From Megasphaera sp. (lineage in GTDB: Bacteria; Bacillota; Negativicutes; Veillonellales; Megasphaeraceae), in contig JALCDF010000005.1 in the NCBI GenBank assembly GCA_022641375.1, positions 1-48,976 on the forward strand: a stretch of 48,976 nt of DNA. The letters are read 5' to 3'. The first letter of the stretch is position 1; every line of letters starts with the position of its first letter. The notes below the pieces were generated by a model. That model worked only from the letters and a program-made list of their open reading frames with translations. It ran no database searches and was not told the origin of the DNA. The position numbers were made by a program, and so were the translations under genes. This document shows, piece by piece, positions 1-8,224 of the stretch.

Positions 1-422
1 ATCCCGGTGGAGCATTGGGCCGGAAACTGCTGCTTACCGTAGAAAATGTCATGCATAAAGACAAAGAAAACCCTGTCGTGGCGGAAGACAGCACCGTTCA
101 GGATGCTTTGTTCATGATGACTGAAAAGGGCCTGGGTGCCGTATCGGTTGTGGATGAAGAAGGCAAATTAATAGGTCTGGTTACGGATGGCGATGTCCGC
201 CGCGGCCTGGAAACGGGTTCGAACTTTCTCCAATGGCCGGTTGATGCTATGATGACCAAGAGCCCTCGGGTGATTACAAATGATAAGCTGGCAGCGGAAG
301 CACTTCATGTCATGGAAAAGAATCAGCCCCGTCCGATTACGGTTTTGCCGGTCGTCGACAAGGACCATAAAGCAGTCGGGATGATTCATCTGACAGACTT
401 ATTGCGGCAGGGAGTGGTCTAA
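1..422 (+). CDS. kdsD: Arabinose-5-phosphate isomerase, C-terminal part (5' end outside window)
   Basis: The window opens inside this gene; the first full codon is at base 3 and the frame runs to TAA at 420-422. The first residues read PGGALGRKLL, the conserved end of the SIS isomerase domain (HPGGALGR in KdsD). Two CBS repeats follow, with typical text such as GLGAVSVVDEEGKLIGLVTDGDVRR and LPVVDKDHKAVGMIHLTDLLR. KdsD converts ribulose-5-phosphate to arabinose-5-phosphate, the first step of Kdo synthesis for lipopolysaccharide. The stop is followed at once by the GTG of kdsC, so the two are translationally coupled. The catalytic SIS domain is not visible here. Confidence 0.93.
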   Translation, partial: PGGALGRKLLLTVENVMHKDKENPVVAEDSTVQDALFMMTEKGLGAVSVVDEEGKLIGLVTDGDVRRGLETGSNFLQWPVDAMMTKSPRVITNDKLAAEALHVMEKNQPRPITVLPVVDKDHKAVGMIHLTDLLRQGVV

Positions 423-956
423 GTGCAATTCTTGACGAAGATAAAATTATTGGCGCTGGATGTGGATGGCGTCCTTACAGACGGTATCATTTACTATAGC
501 CCGGCCGGAGATGCCATGAAAGGGTTTTCAGCCCGCGATGGTATGGGCATATCTCTTGCCCGTGCGGCCGGTTTGAAGACGGCGCTTATTACCGGGCGGC
601 GTTCTCCCATGGTAGAACAACGGGCTAAGGATTTACATATTGATTATGTTATCCAGGATGCAGTCCGCAAACTGCCGGCGATGGAAAAACTATGCAGCAA
701 GGTAGGATTTACCATGGCAGAAGTAGCCTATATGGGCGATGATTTGAATGACGTAGAACTTATTTCCCAATCCGGGTTCGGAGCGGCTCCGTGTGATGCT
801 TGTGAAGAAGCCCGCCGGGCCGCGGCCTTTGTGTCGGCATATGATGGCGGACACGGTGCATTGCGGGAATTTGTCGAATATATTTTGAAAAACCAAGGTT
901 TATGGAATGGCGTCCTGGATACATATTTAAAGGGATCCTCCGTATTACACCAATAA
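423..956 (+). CDS. kdsC: Kdo-8-phosphate phosphatase (HAD family)
   Basis: This 177-residue protein removes phosphate from Kdo-8-P, the last cytoplasmic step before CMP activation. The HAD motif DVDGVLTDG lies near residue 13, the second motif is in ALITGRRS, and the metal-binding GDDLND is near residue 103. Length and all motifs fit KdsC, a cap-less tetrameric HAD phosphatase. The start is GTG directly after the kdsD stop. An ATG at 902 within the gene opens the frame of the next gene but lies too early to be its likely start. Confidence 0.94.
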   Translation: MQFLTKIKLLALDVDGVLTDGIIYYSPAGDAMKGFSARDGMGISLARAAGLKTALITGRRSPMVEQRAKDLHIDYVIQDAVRKLPAMEKLCSKVGFTMAEVAYMGDDLNDVELISQSGFGAAPCDACEEARRAAAFVSAYDGGHGALREFVEYILKNQGLWNGVLDTYLKGSSVLHQ

Positions 957-976
957 TAGAAAGGAGCGTCTGTATT

Positions 977-1921
977 GTGTTTAATGAGTGGCAGTATCAT
1001 GCTGCGCGGGGCATAGGTAAGATACTCAGTCATCTTTCTTACCCCACTATCATTTCATTGGGACGCAAATTAGGACCCCTGGTAGGGAGAATGCTGAAAA
1101 AGCAATACGTGCGCGGCGTATGGCATATTATGCGCGGCATGGACTGCGATAAAGAAAAGGCTGTACATATCATGGATGATTTGTATGCCAATCTGGGCCA
1201 GTCGCTGATGGAAATTCTCTATACCCCGAAATTGAATAAAAACAACATTTCTACATTTGTAACGTTAGATCATCCGGAACGGTTGGAAACAGCTTTGGCA
1301 GAGAACAAAGGCGTTATCGTACTGACCGGACATTTCGGCAACTGGGAATGGATGGGAGCATCGTTGTCCTTATATGGATATCCGGCAACGACCATTGTTA
1401 AAAATCAACCTAATTCGTCAGTAACACGTCTTCTCAACGAAAATCGCGAGATGATGGGTTTGGAAGTATTTGCCCGTGGCGGGAATGAAATGGTTATTGC
1501 GGCCAGAGCATTGAAACGTAAAAAAATCCTGGGTTTTTTAGCAGATCAGGATGGCGGTTTTCATGGTGTACCGCAAATGTTTTTGGGCAAGATGTCTTCT
1601 ACGCCGAAAGGCCCGGCACTGTTTGCCCGTAAATTCCGGTCACCGGTGCTGCCGATATTTGCTATTCATGATGAAAAGCATCATAATCATGTATATATCG
1701 GTGAACCCTTGTATTATGAAGATACGGGTGACAAGGAAAAAGATGTGACCGCTATGACACAGAGAATGGCTGTCCTGACGGAACAATTCATTCGTGAACA
1801 TCCGGCAGAATGGCTTTGGTTCCAGCATCGATGGAGCACGGCACCAGAAGAAATTATTGCATTGCAGCAAGAAAAACAGGAGGCTCAGGGCATTGAAACT
1901 GGAACAACTGAAGAAAAATAA
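977..1921 (+). CDS. lpxL: Lipid A biosynthesis acyltransferase (LpxL/HtrB family)
   Basis: A 314-residue membrane-associated acyltransferase that adds a secondary acyl chain to Kdo-lipid A. The family's H-x4-D/E catalytic motif is seen as HFGNWE (His119, Glu124 from this start), followed by ADQDGG and the C-terminal HPAEWLWFQHRW block typical of LpxL/LpxM/LpxP. The frame is open from an ATG at 902, inside kdsC. I prefer GTG at 977 because AAAGGAG (960-966) is well spaced before it and the protein then begins close to the family N-terminus. Which acyl chain or position it uses cannot be told from sequence. The 3' end overlaps lptC by 29 bp. Confidence 0.9.
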   Translation: MFNEWQYHAARGIGKILSHLSYPTIISLGRKLGPLVGRMLKKQYVRGVWHIMRGMDCDKEKAVHIMDDLYANLGQSLMEILYTPKLNKNNISTFVTLDHPERLETALAENKGVIVLTGHFGNWEWMGASLSLYGYPATTIVKNQPNSSVTRLLNENREMMGLEVFARGGNEMVIAARALKRKKILGFLADQDGGFHGVPQMFLGKMSSTPKGPALFARKFRSPVLPIFAIHDEKHHNHVYIGEPLYYEDTGDKEKDVTAMTQRMAVLTEQFIREHPAEWLWFQHRWSTAPEEIIALQQEKQEAQGIETGTTEEK

Positions 1922-2450
1922 AAAAACAGTAGCCATCATTGCGGGTATTATTGCTTTTTCGGTTTTGCTCTATGTCGTCATGAATCCGGAAAAGACAGAA
2001 GATGTTCAAGTAAGTCCTGATAAACTTGTGCAATTCGATGGATCTGAACTGGAAGAAAAAAAGGATGGCAAACTTGTCTGGAAGCTGACGGCGGATAAAA
2101 TCATGATTGATCCGGATACGCAGATTATTTATTTCGATCATCCCAAAGCACTGATATATGATGACGATGGTACGGAAACGACCATTACATCGCCAAAGGG
2201 GACGTTGGATAAAAATAAGAAAATAATTCAGATACAGCCGAAAGTAGATGCTGTCAATGATAAAGGTGACACGTTGCAGACAGACGGTACTGTGTATTAT
2301 AATATGAATACGCGTATGATCAATGGCGGCAAAGTTGTCATGCAGCGGCATGATAAGACGGGGTTGGAAGCAGATGCGTTTGAAACCAGCGCCAACTTGG
2401 ATCATGTTGTATTGACAGGTCATGCAAAAGTGACAAAAGGAGAAGACTAA
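1893..2450 (+). CDS. lptC: LPS export protein LptC
   Basis: A 185-residue bitopic protein: a lysine-rich cytoplasmic start, one membrane helix (about residues 9-28, AIIAGIIAFSVLLYVV), then a periplasmic beta-jellyroll of the LptC/OstA type. It links the inner-membrane LptBFG machine to the LptA bridge. The frame is open from 1794, but AGGAGG at 1878-1883 places the start at TTG 1893, which puts the helix at the N-terminus as expected. It overlaps the end of lpxL and ends 2 bp before lptA. Confidence 0.87.
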   Translation: MKLEQLKKNKKTVAIIAGIIAFSVLLYVVMNPEKTEDVQVSPDKLVQFDGSELEEKKDGKLVWKLTADKIMIDPDTQIIYFDHPKALIYDDDGTETTITSPKGTLDKNKKIIQIQPKVDAVNDKGDTLQTDGTVYYNMNTRMINGGKVVMQRHDKTGLEADAFETSANLDHVVLTGHAKVTKGED

Positions 2451-2452
2451 CG

Positions 2453-3208
2453 ATGACAAGACAATTGCGAAATACAGTTATGGGAGCCGTCTTGTTGGGG
2501 CTTTTGGCCTTGCCGGCAGCAAACATGATTACAGCTGCCGGGGAGCAGAATGGCCAGTCCGGCCAGCCCGCAGTTTCGGTAACAGCCGATAAATTGGAAT
2601 ACGATGGCAAAACCCAGGTTGCTACAGCAACCGGCAATGTTGTCATTGTCCGCGATCAGGCGACGATGACAGGAAATAAAGCTGTCTATAACCTGAAGAG
2701 TGCTGAAGCGGATATGGAAGGCAATGTCGTTGTTGAACAGCCGAATATGCACATCGATGCGGATAAACTCCATTCGACAAACCGCAACTATATTATCGCT
2801 ACGGGAAATGTTCACGGAATCAATGGTGATAAAAAGATAAATGGTGATCAGGTAGAATATTATCTGGATAAGGATTATGGCATTGTTACCGGTCACGGCT
2901 ATTTGGAAGCGCAGGGGTCACAACTTTGGGCGGATCATATTGAAACCTGGATGAAAGAAATCAGGGCTGTCGGTACGGGCAATGTCCATATCGAATCGCC
3001 GGCCGATAATTTGACAGCCTATGCCGGCAAGGCCGTATATACACAGACACCCAATGTCAATAATGGTGTTATCCATTTGACGGATAATGTATATGCGACG
3101 CAGAACGGCAATTCTCTGACGGGGAACGATATACAGATCCGCCTGGCAGATAATTCTGTCCAGTCCATGAATCGCTCGACAGTGGTTATTGTGCCTGGTA
3201 GTGAATAA
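2453..3208 (+). CDS. lptA: LptA/OstA-family periplasmic LPS transport protein
   Basis: A 251-residue exported protein with an N-terminal signal sequence (MTRQLRNTV, hydrophobic stretch, cleavage near NMITAAG). The mature part consists of repeated OstA-type beta-strand units such as ADKLEYDGKTQVATATGNVVI, VYNLKSAEADMEGNVVVEQ and DQVEYYLDKDYGIVTGHGYLE. It is longer than E. coli LptA (185 residues), with about two more repeat units, which may let it span a wider periplasm. The ATG lies 2 bp after lptC, with GGAGAAG inside the lptC end as its ribosome site. Confidence 0.88.
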   Translation: MTRQLRNTVMGAVLLGLLALPAANMITAAGEQNGQSGQPAVSVTADKLEYDGKTQVATATGNVVIVRDQATMTGNKAVYNLKSAEADMEGNVVVEQPNMHIDADKLHSTNRNYIIATGNVHGINGDKKINGDQVEYYLDKDYGIVTGHGYLEAQGSQLWADHIETWMKEIRAVGTGNVHIESPADNLTAYAGKAVYTQTPNVNNGVIHLTDNVYATQNGNSLTGNDIQIRLADNSVQSMNRSTVVIVPGSE

Positions 3209-3233
3209 GTTTATGAAGTAACAAGGGGGATAC

Positions 3234-3953
3234 ATGTTTATTCAAACCAACGACCTGATCAAGACATACAAAGAAAAAAATGCCGTTGACGGGGTCAGTA
3301 TTCATGTCGATCAAGGACAAATCGTAGGACTTTTGGGGCCTAACGGTGCAGGCAAGACAACGACCTTTTATATGATTGTTGGCATTGAACACCCTGATGG
3401 CGGCACCATTCTGATTGATGAAAAAGACATTACAGGACTGCCTATTCATAAGCGGGCTGCCTATGGAATCGGATATTTGCCGCAGGAAGCATCTATTTTT
3501 CGTAAACTTACGGTAGAAGAAAACTTATTGGCAATGTTGGAAACAACGAAGCTGTCGAAGAAAGAGCGTCATGAAAAAGCAGAGGCGCTGATGGAAGAAT
3601 TTACGATTATCAAACTTCGCAATCGTTTGGGAATCCAGCTTTCAGGGGGCGAACGGCGGCGTGTCGAAATTGCCCGTTGTCTCGTCATGGATCCGGCATT
3701 CATCCTGTTGGATGAACCGTTTGCCGGTATCGACCCGCTGGCGGTGAATGACATCCAGAATATTATCAGTCATTTAAGGGACCGCGGCATGGGCGTCCTC
3801 ATTACGGATCATAATGTCCGTGAAACATTGCGTATCGTAGATAAAGCCTATATTTTGAGTGAAGGCAGGATTTTGTTGGAAGGTAATCCGGACATGATTG
3901 CCAATGACCCGACGGCTCGTAAATTTTATTTAGGCGAAGAATTCAAGATGTAA
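3234..3953 (+). CDS. lptB: LPS export ABC transporter ATPase LptB
   Basis: This 239-residue ABC ATPase powers LPS extraction from the inner membrane. Walker [10 protein letters not shown] is at residues 35-43, the signature [13 protein letters not shown] is near 136, Walker [13 protein letters not shown] follows, and the switch histidine lies in [10 protein letters not shown]. The [19 protein letters not shown] text is specific to LptB rather than to other ABC ATPases. The start ATG has GGGGG at 3225-3229. Confidence 0.96.
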   Translation: MFIQTNDLIKTYKEKNAVDGVSIHVDQGQIVGLLGPNGAGKTTTFYMIVGIEHPDGGTILIDEKDITGLPIHKRAAYGIGYLPQEASIFRKLTVEENLLAMLETTKLSKKERHEKAEALMEEFTIIKLRNRLGIQLSGGERRRVEIARCLVMDPAFILLDEPFAGIDPLAVNDIQNIISHLRDRGMGVLITDHNVRETLRIVDKAYILSEGRILLEGNPDMIANDPTARKFYLGEEFKM

Positions 3954-3968
3954 GACAGGGAGAAATGA

Positions 3969-5057
3969 ATGCGAATATTAGATAAATATATACTCAAAGA
4001 ATTTGTCAGCCCCTTTCTATTCGGTGTCTGCGCGTTTACTGCCGTATTTATTGGTACAGGGACCTTATATCGTATAGCGAATCTGATCAATCAATACGGG
4101 GCAGGTGCATGGGCAATATTCCGTGTCTTGATTTTGGCTATGCCGTCTATTATCGTCGTGACGTTTCCGATGTCCGTCTTATTGGGGTCTCTCATGGCGT
4201 TTGGCCGGTTGTCCAGCTCCAGCGAGCTGATTGTCATGCGTTCGGGTGGGCAGAATTTTATCCGTCTGGCCATGCCGATTTTTATAGCAGCCTTTTTTAT
4301 ATCCATTGTGGCGACGGGGTTTAATGAATATGTCGTACCAAAAGCCAATAATGCTTATAATACGATTATTAATGAAGAAATCAAGCATAATGCGGCACCG
4401 ACGACACAGGATCATATTATTATCAAGAATATCAAAGGATCCGATATTTCCAGTCTGATGTATGCTCGTCAATATGATGCGAAAAATAAGGAACTAAAAG
4501 ATATTACGGTCCAGGAATTTGAAAATGATGTGCTCATGCGTGTTGAAAAAGCGGACCGGGCGGATTGGAATGGTAGTAAATGGGTCATGCATGAAGGCAT
4601 TATTTATGATGTATCTGAAAAAGAAGACGCATCGCGATCCATGAAGTTTACCAATCAATATCTGCCGATCATACAGACCCCGAAAAAAATCAACGCATCT
4701 CAAAAGAAACCGGATGAAATGACCATCCGGGAGCTTCGTGAACAAATCAAGGTGTTGGATGATAATGCGGTCAATACGAATAAAATGAAAGTTGAATTAT
4801 ACAATCGCTTTGCATTACCGCTTGCCAGCCTGGTTTGTGCCATCGTCGGCGCACCGCTGGGCATGCAAAAACAGCGGGGCAGTTCATCCATTGGTTTTGG
4901 AATCAGTGTCATCGTCATCTTCATTTACTATTCTATTATGACATTGGGGAATGCATTGGGAAATGGCGGCAAGATGCCTCCGTATTTAGCGGCCTTCCTG
5001 CCTGATATCATTTGTGGTATAGCCGGGGTCATACTGGTCTACCGCAAATCCAGATGA
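3969..5057 (+). CDS. lptF: LptF/LptG (YjgP/YjgQ) family LPS permease
   Basis: A 362-residue inner-membrane protein with the LptF/G layout: three N-terminal helices, a periplasmic jellyroll (about residues 125-255) and three C-terminal helices, the family text MRILDKYILKEF at the start and FALPLASLVCAIVGAPLG near residue 280. Proteobacteria carry two such proteins; only one is in this operon, and a hairpin follows directly. Either the permease acts as a homodimer or a partner lies elsewhere in the genome. F versus G cannot be decided. Confidence 0.9.
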   Translation: MRILDKYILKEFVSPFLFGVCAFTAVFIGTGTLYRIANLINQYGAGAWAIFRVLILAMPSIIVVTFPMSVLLGSLMAFGRLSSSSELIVMRSGGQNFIRLAMPIFIAAFFISIVATGFNEYVVPKANNAYNTIINEEIKHNAAPTTQDHIIIKNIKGSDISSLMYARQYDAKNKELKDITVQEFENDVLMRVEKADRADWNGSKWVMHEGIIYDVSEKEDASRSMKFTNQYLPIIQTPKKINASQKKPDEMTIRELREQIKVLDDNAVNTNKMKVELYNRFALPLASLVCAIVGAPLGMQKQRGSSSIGFGISVIVIFIYYSIMTLGNALGNGGKMPPYLAAFLPDIICGIAGVILVYRKSR

Positions 5058-5059
5058 AT

Positions 5060-5092
5060 AAAAGCTGTCTGCCTGTAGGCCGGCAGCTTTTT
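5060..5092 (+). terminator. Intrinsic terminator after the kds-lpt operon
   Basis: AAAGCTG (5061-5067) pairs with CAGCTTT (5084-5090), with a partly paired GC-rich inner part and T residues at the 3' end. It lies 3 bp after the lptF stop. Confidence 0.7.
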
Positions 5093-5146
5093 AGTAAGTT
5101 ATATGACTTTAGCGCATACTAATGTGCCCGAGTATTTGTTAAAGTA

Positions 5147-5176
5147 TTGAATTTATATTGGCATATAGCGTATAAT
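5147..5176 (+). promoter_or_regulatory. Sigma-A-type promoter of the DUF3084 gene
   Basis: TTGAAT at 5147-5152, an 18-bp spacer and TATAAT at 5171-5176 lie 58 bp before the ATG. A second possible -35, TTGGCA at 5158, sits within the spacer. Confidence 0.55.
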
Positions 5177-5233
5177 TGCTTATATGGTATATGATTTATG
5201 GAAGATCTTAACAAACGAGAGAGGAGGTTCAAT

Positions 5234-6481
5234 ATGGAATTCGGTTGGGTACTGCTGATTGTGTTAGCAGTCATGGGCGGATTTATTGCCTATCTGGGTG
5301 ATAAAATCGGTTCCCGTGTAGGGAAACATAAAATTAAATTATTCGGATTACGGCCCAAATACTCGTCCGTATTGATTACCATCCTTACGGGCATCAGTAT
5401 TGCCGCGGTTACGCTGGGAGTCATGTCCATATTATCGCAGAACGTCCGGATAGCCTTGTTTGGAATGCATCAATTGCAGATGCAGAAGGCGGAATTAGAG
5501 GCACAGCGGGATAAACTGCTGCAACAGGCCAATGATCTGGGGAGCGAACTCGATGAAAAAAATGCCCTTATCGTTTCTACCAATGGGGAACTCATCGCGT
5601 CACAGAATGATTTACAGCAGGCGAAAGCAGCTCATGATGATGTGAGCCGGCAGCTTTCCATTGCCCAGGTAGCCTATGATCAGGCCATCAGTGAAAAACA
5701 ATCCCAACTGGATGATAAACAGTCAGAACTGGATACGAAGCAGGACCGGGTCGACAGATTGGAAACAACGGAAAAACAGATGCGCCAGACCATCAATGGA
5801 CTGGAAGTGACACAGAATCATCTCGTGGACAGGATCCACCTGTTAAATACGACTATGACGAATATCCGGGAAGGGACTGTCCTGTTCCGGGTAGGGGAAG
5901 TGTTGTCCAGTTCCGTGATTCAGGGTGGTATGAGCGCTGGAGATACGAAAGAAAAATTAAGCTTTATCATGAATCAGACCAATACGGCCATCATCCGTAA
6001 TTTGGGAATTACGGATGAAAAAGCAGTTCTGGTCTACATTTCACCGGACGAATTCAACAGTACGGTCCAGAATCTGCAGAAAGCCGGTAAGGCCCAGAAA
6101 CTGGTACGAGTCATTGCAGCCGGCAATATTATGCTTGGCGAACCGGCTCTGGTCCATCTGGAAACGTATGATAATGATCTGGTGTACCATAAAGGGGATA
6201 CCGTCTATGAAGAACGGGTCCATAATGGGGCAGGAAATGCGGAATTGCGTCTTATGCAGTTCTTACATAATGTGAATCAGGTAGCCCGTAATCAGGGTAT
6301 ACTGCCGGATCCCCTTACCGGGAATGTAGGGGCGTTGACGGCAACGGAAATGTTTGATACGATTTCCAAGATGAGATCCTATAATGGGTCGGATATTACG
6401 CTCAAAGCGGTCACCGATAACGATATCTATACATCCGGACCGTTACGTATTGATATCCATGTAGATCCGGCGTCGTATTAA
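5234..6481 (+). CDS. DUF3084 family membrane-anchored coiled-coil protein
   Basis: A 415-residue protein of unknown role. Two membrane helices lie at about residues 3-20 and 40-65 around a basic segment (DKIGSRVGKHKIKLFGLRPKYSS), a long heptad-type coiled coil at about 75-205 is rich in Q, E, K and L, and a globular C-terminal domain follows. This layout and the N-terminal text match DUF3084 proteins of Negativicutes and cyanobacteria. The frame is open from 5198, but GAGGAGG at 5221-5227 fixes the ATG at 5234. It ends 10 bp before the YqgF-like gene, so the two are probably cotranscribed. Confidence 0.8.
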   Translation: MEFGWVLLIVLAVMGGFIAYLGDKIGSRVGKHKIKLFGLRPKYSSVLITILTGISIAAVTLGVMSILSQNVRIALFGMHQLQMQKAELEAQRDKLLQQANDLGSELDEKNALIVSTNGELIASQNDLQQAKAAHDDVSRQLSIAQVAYDQAISEKQSQLDDKQSELDTKQDRVDRLETTEKQMRQTINGLEVTQNHLVDRIHLLNTTMTNIREGTVLFRVGEVLSSSVIQGGMSAGDTKEKLSFIMNQTNTAIIRNLGITDEKAVLVYISPDEFNSTVQNLQKAGKAQKLVRVIAAGNIMLGEPALVHLETYDNDLVYHKGDTVYEERVHNGAGNAELRLMQFLHNVNQVARNQGILPDPLTGNVGALTATEMFDTISKMRSYNGSDITLKAVTDNDIYTSGPLRIDIHVDPASY

Positions 6482-6491
6482 GGGAGATAGT

Positions 6492-6911
6492 ATGATATTA
6501 GCCATAGATCCGGGGTCGGAAAAAACCGGTATAGCCGTTATCTATGATGATGGCCGCCTGGCGATGAAGAGTATTGTTCCTACGGATACATTAGAACAGA
6601 ATATAGAAACGTTATATGGGCAATATCACTTTATGCATATTGTGATGGGAAACGGTACCAATCATAAACATCTGCAGCCTCTCGTCGAAAAATGGATTAC
6701 CAGAGGGCATGAGAGCGTGATATTTTCCCTTATCGATGAAAAATATACAACCGTTGAAGGGCGTGAACTGTATTTTAAATGTACGCCACGGCATGGCTGG
6801 CGCCGCCTGGTACCATTGGTACTGCAGTACCCGCCGGAACCGGTGGATGATTTTGTAGCCTGGATCATCGGTCAGCGTTATGTGCGGCAACAAGGGGGTA
6901 AGGATGATTAA
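6492..6911 (+). CDS. YqgF/RuvX-like RNase H-fold protein
   Basis: A 139-residue protein beginning MILAIDPGSEKTGIAVI, the first strand and catalytic Asp of RuvC/YqgF-type RNase H folds. A second acidic cluster is in LIDEKYTTVEGRELYF and a C-terminal Asp lies in PVDDFVAWIIG. YqgF/RuvX matures 16S rRNA, but this protein is divergent from the standard RuvX, so a different nucleic-acid role is possible. It overlaps the next gene by 8 bp. Confidence 0.7.
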   Translation: MILAIDPGSEKTGIAVIYDDGRLAMKSIVPTDTLEQNIETLYGQYHFMHIVMGNGTNHKHLQPLVEKWITRGHESVIFSLIDEKYTTVEGRELYFKCTPRHGWRRLVPLVLQYPPEPVDDFVAWIIGQRYVRQQGGKDD

Positions 6912-7740
6912 ATATGCAATTCGGGCCTTGGGGCTTGCGCTGGGGGCTTTGATTTACACCATAGGCCTGGATATATTTCTTGTACCGAACAACGTCATTG
7001 ACGGTGGTGTCGTCGGGATTGCGCTGATGGCAGCACAGCTGACGGGTATTAGTTTCAGTATCTTTATCGTCGTGTTGAACATTCCTTTTTTTGTCCTCGG
7101 GTATAAAAAAATAGGCTTGTTCTTTACGGTATCTTCCTTGTTTGCCGTATCTTCGCTGTCCGTTTGGAGCAGTTTTATACACCGTCCGGCCATTACCTCC
7201 GACCCTTTCTTGTCGACGATTTATGGCGGCATCATTATCGGACTGGGGGTCGGGCTGATCATACGCTGGGGCGGATCCCTTGACGGAACGGAAATCCTGG
7301 CGATCATCGCCGATAAGAAAATGCCATTTTCCGTAGGGGAAATCATCATGTTTTTCAACCTCTTCATACTGGGCAGTTCGGCTTTTGTTTTCAGCTATGA
7401 CAGCGCCATGTATTCATTAGTGGCTTACTTTATCGCATATAAGATGATTGACATCGTGACCAATGGCCTTGATGAAATGAAAGGAATCCTGATCGTGACG
7501 TCCAAACATGATGATGTATCCCACCTGCTGACTCGCAGGATGGGACGTGCCGTGACGCTTCTCAATGGCGAAGGTGCCTATAAAAGAGAAAAGACCAAGG
7601 TGCTGTACTGCGTCGTATCGCGATTGGAAATCACCAAACTGAAAGAAGCAATCAGGGGTGTCGATCCCCATGCCTTCGTATCCATATTCGATATTCGGGA
7701 AGCTCATGGCGGACTATTTAAAGGACGGGTGAATCATTAA
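6904..7740 (+). CDS. YitT family membrane protein (DUF161 + DUF2179)
   Basis: A 278-residue protein with five to six membrane helices in the first 190 residues (IYTIGLDIFLVPNNVIDGGVVGIALM is the family's conserved opening block) and a soluble C-terminal DUF2179 domain (GILIVTSKHDDVSHLL, GRAVTLLNGEGAYKREKTKVLYCVVSRLE). Substrate is unknown. The ATG at 6904 follows AAGGGGG; an upstream in-frame ATG at 6880 has no ribosome site. A distant paralogue is encoded at 35581-36516 on the other strand. Confidence 0.88.
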   Translation: MIKYAIRALGLALGALIYTIGLDIFLVPNNVIDGGVVGIALMAAQLTGISFSIFIVVLNIPFFVLGYKKIGLFFTVSSLFAVSSLSVWSSFIHRPAITSDPFLSTIYGGIIIGLGVGLIIRWGGSLDGTEILAIIADKKMPFSVGEIIMFFNLFILGSSAFVFSYDSAMYSLVAYFIAYKMIDIVTNGLDEMKGILIVTSKHDDVSHLLTRRMGRAVTLLNGEGAYKREKTKVLYCVVSRLEITKLKEAIRGVDPHAFVSIFDIREAHGGLFKGRVNH

Positions 7741-7752
7741 AAAATTAATACA

Positions 7753-7782
7753 TTGACATACCTTGTATAATTGCTTTATTAT
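7753..7782 (+). promoter_or_regulatory. Promoter of the PC4-like gene
   Basis: TTGACA at 7753-7758, an 18-bp spacer and TATTAT at 7777-7782, about 60 bp before the ATG. A TATAAT also lies inside the spacer (7766-7771) but has no good -35 partner. Confidence 0.5.
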
Positions 7783-7842
7783 ATAAAATAAATGTATTTT
7801 ATATATTCAATAAAAAGACAAATGTCTTGCAGGAGGAACACA

Positions 7843-8073
7843 ATGGCACAATTAAATTTTAATATTCAGGACGTATGCGGTACGTTATCAGAAAATAAAG
7901 ATGGCTGGCGTAAGGAATTGACCTTTATCAGCTGGAATAACCGGGCTCCTAAATTTGATTTGCGCTCATGGGATCCGGACTATCAGGCGATGACCAAAGG
8001 GATTACGATGACCAAAGAAGAACTGGAAAAATTGCGTGATGTTTTGAATGAACTTGATTTCGATAAGTACTAA
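7843..8073 (+). CDS. YdbC/PC4-family ssDNA-binding protein
   Basis: A 76-residue protein with the PC4 fold text KELTFISWNNRAPKFDLRSWDPDY and a C-terminal helix (MTKEELEKLRDVLNEL). YdbC of Lactococcus, the structural reference, binds single-stranded DNA or RNA as a dimer. The frame is open upstream to 7792, but AGGAGG at 7831-7836 selects the ATG at 7843. It has its own promoter and a strong terminator, so it is monocistronic. Confidence 0.85.
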   Translation: MAQLNFNIQDVCGTLSENKDGWRKELTFISWNNRAPKFDLRSWDPDYQAMTKGITMTKEELEKLRDVLNELDFDKY

Positions 8074-8080
8074 AAGAAGG

Positions 8081-8134
8081 GAGTATGCTTTCAACGATTC
8101 TGCACTATGAATGGAAGGAAAGCATACTTTTTTT
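8081..8134 (+). terminator. Intrinsic terminator after the PC4-like gene
   Basis: AGTATGCTTTC (8082-8092) pairs with the facing GAAAGCATACT (8118-8128) and is followed by a run of T. The loop is about 25 nt. Confidence 0.85.
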
Positions 8135-8141
8135 CTTTGAC

Positions 8142-8170
8142 TTGCAAAATTTCGGGAAACATTATATAAT
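8142..8170 (+). promoter_or_regulatory. Promoter of the fapR-fab operon
   Basis: TTGCAA at 8142-8147, a 17-bp spacer and a consensus TATAAT at 8165-8170. Transcription should begin near 8177, just before the FapR site. Confidence 0.7.
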
Positions 8171-8187
8171 CTCTAGTTGTATGTACT

Positions 8188-8207
8188 ATTAGTACTTGGT
8201 CATAATT
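8188..8207 (+). promoter_or_regulatory. FapR operator
   Basis: The 20 bases from 8188 match the Bacillus FapR box in 17 positions: ATTAGTAC, then TTGGTC for CTAGTC, then ATAATT for TTAATT. The site starts about 18 bp after the -10 box, where bound FapR would block transcription. In the known system malonyl-CoA releases FapR, so the operon is expected to be induced by malonyl-CoA and autoregulated. Confidence 0.82.
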
Positions 8208-8224
8208 TTGGTTAAGGTGATGAC

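Noticed and set aside
902-976. N-terminal extension of the acyltransferase from ATG 902
   Set aside because: It overlaps kdsC, has no ribosome site, and adds residues not typical of the family; GTG 977 has a good site.
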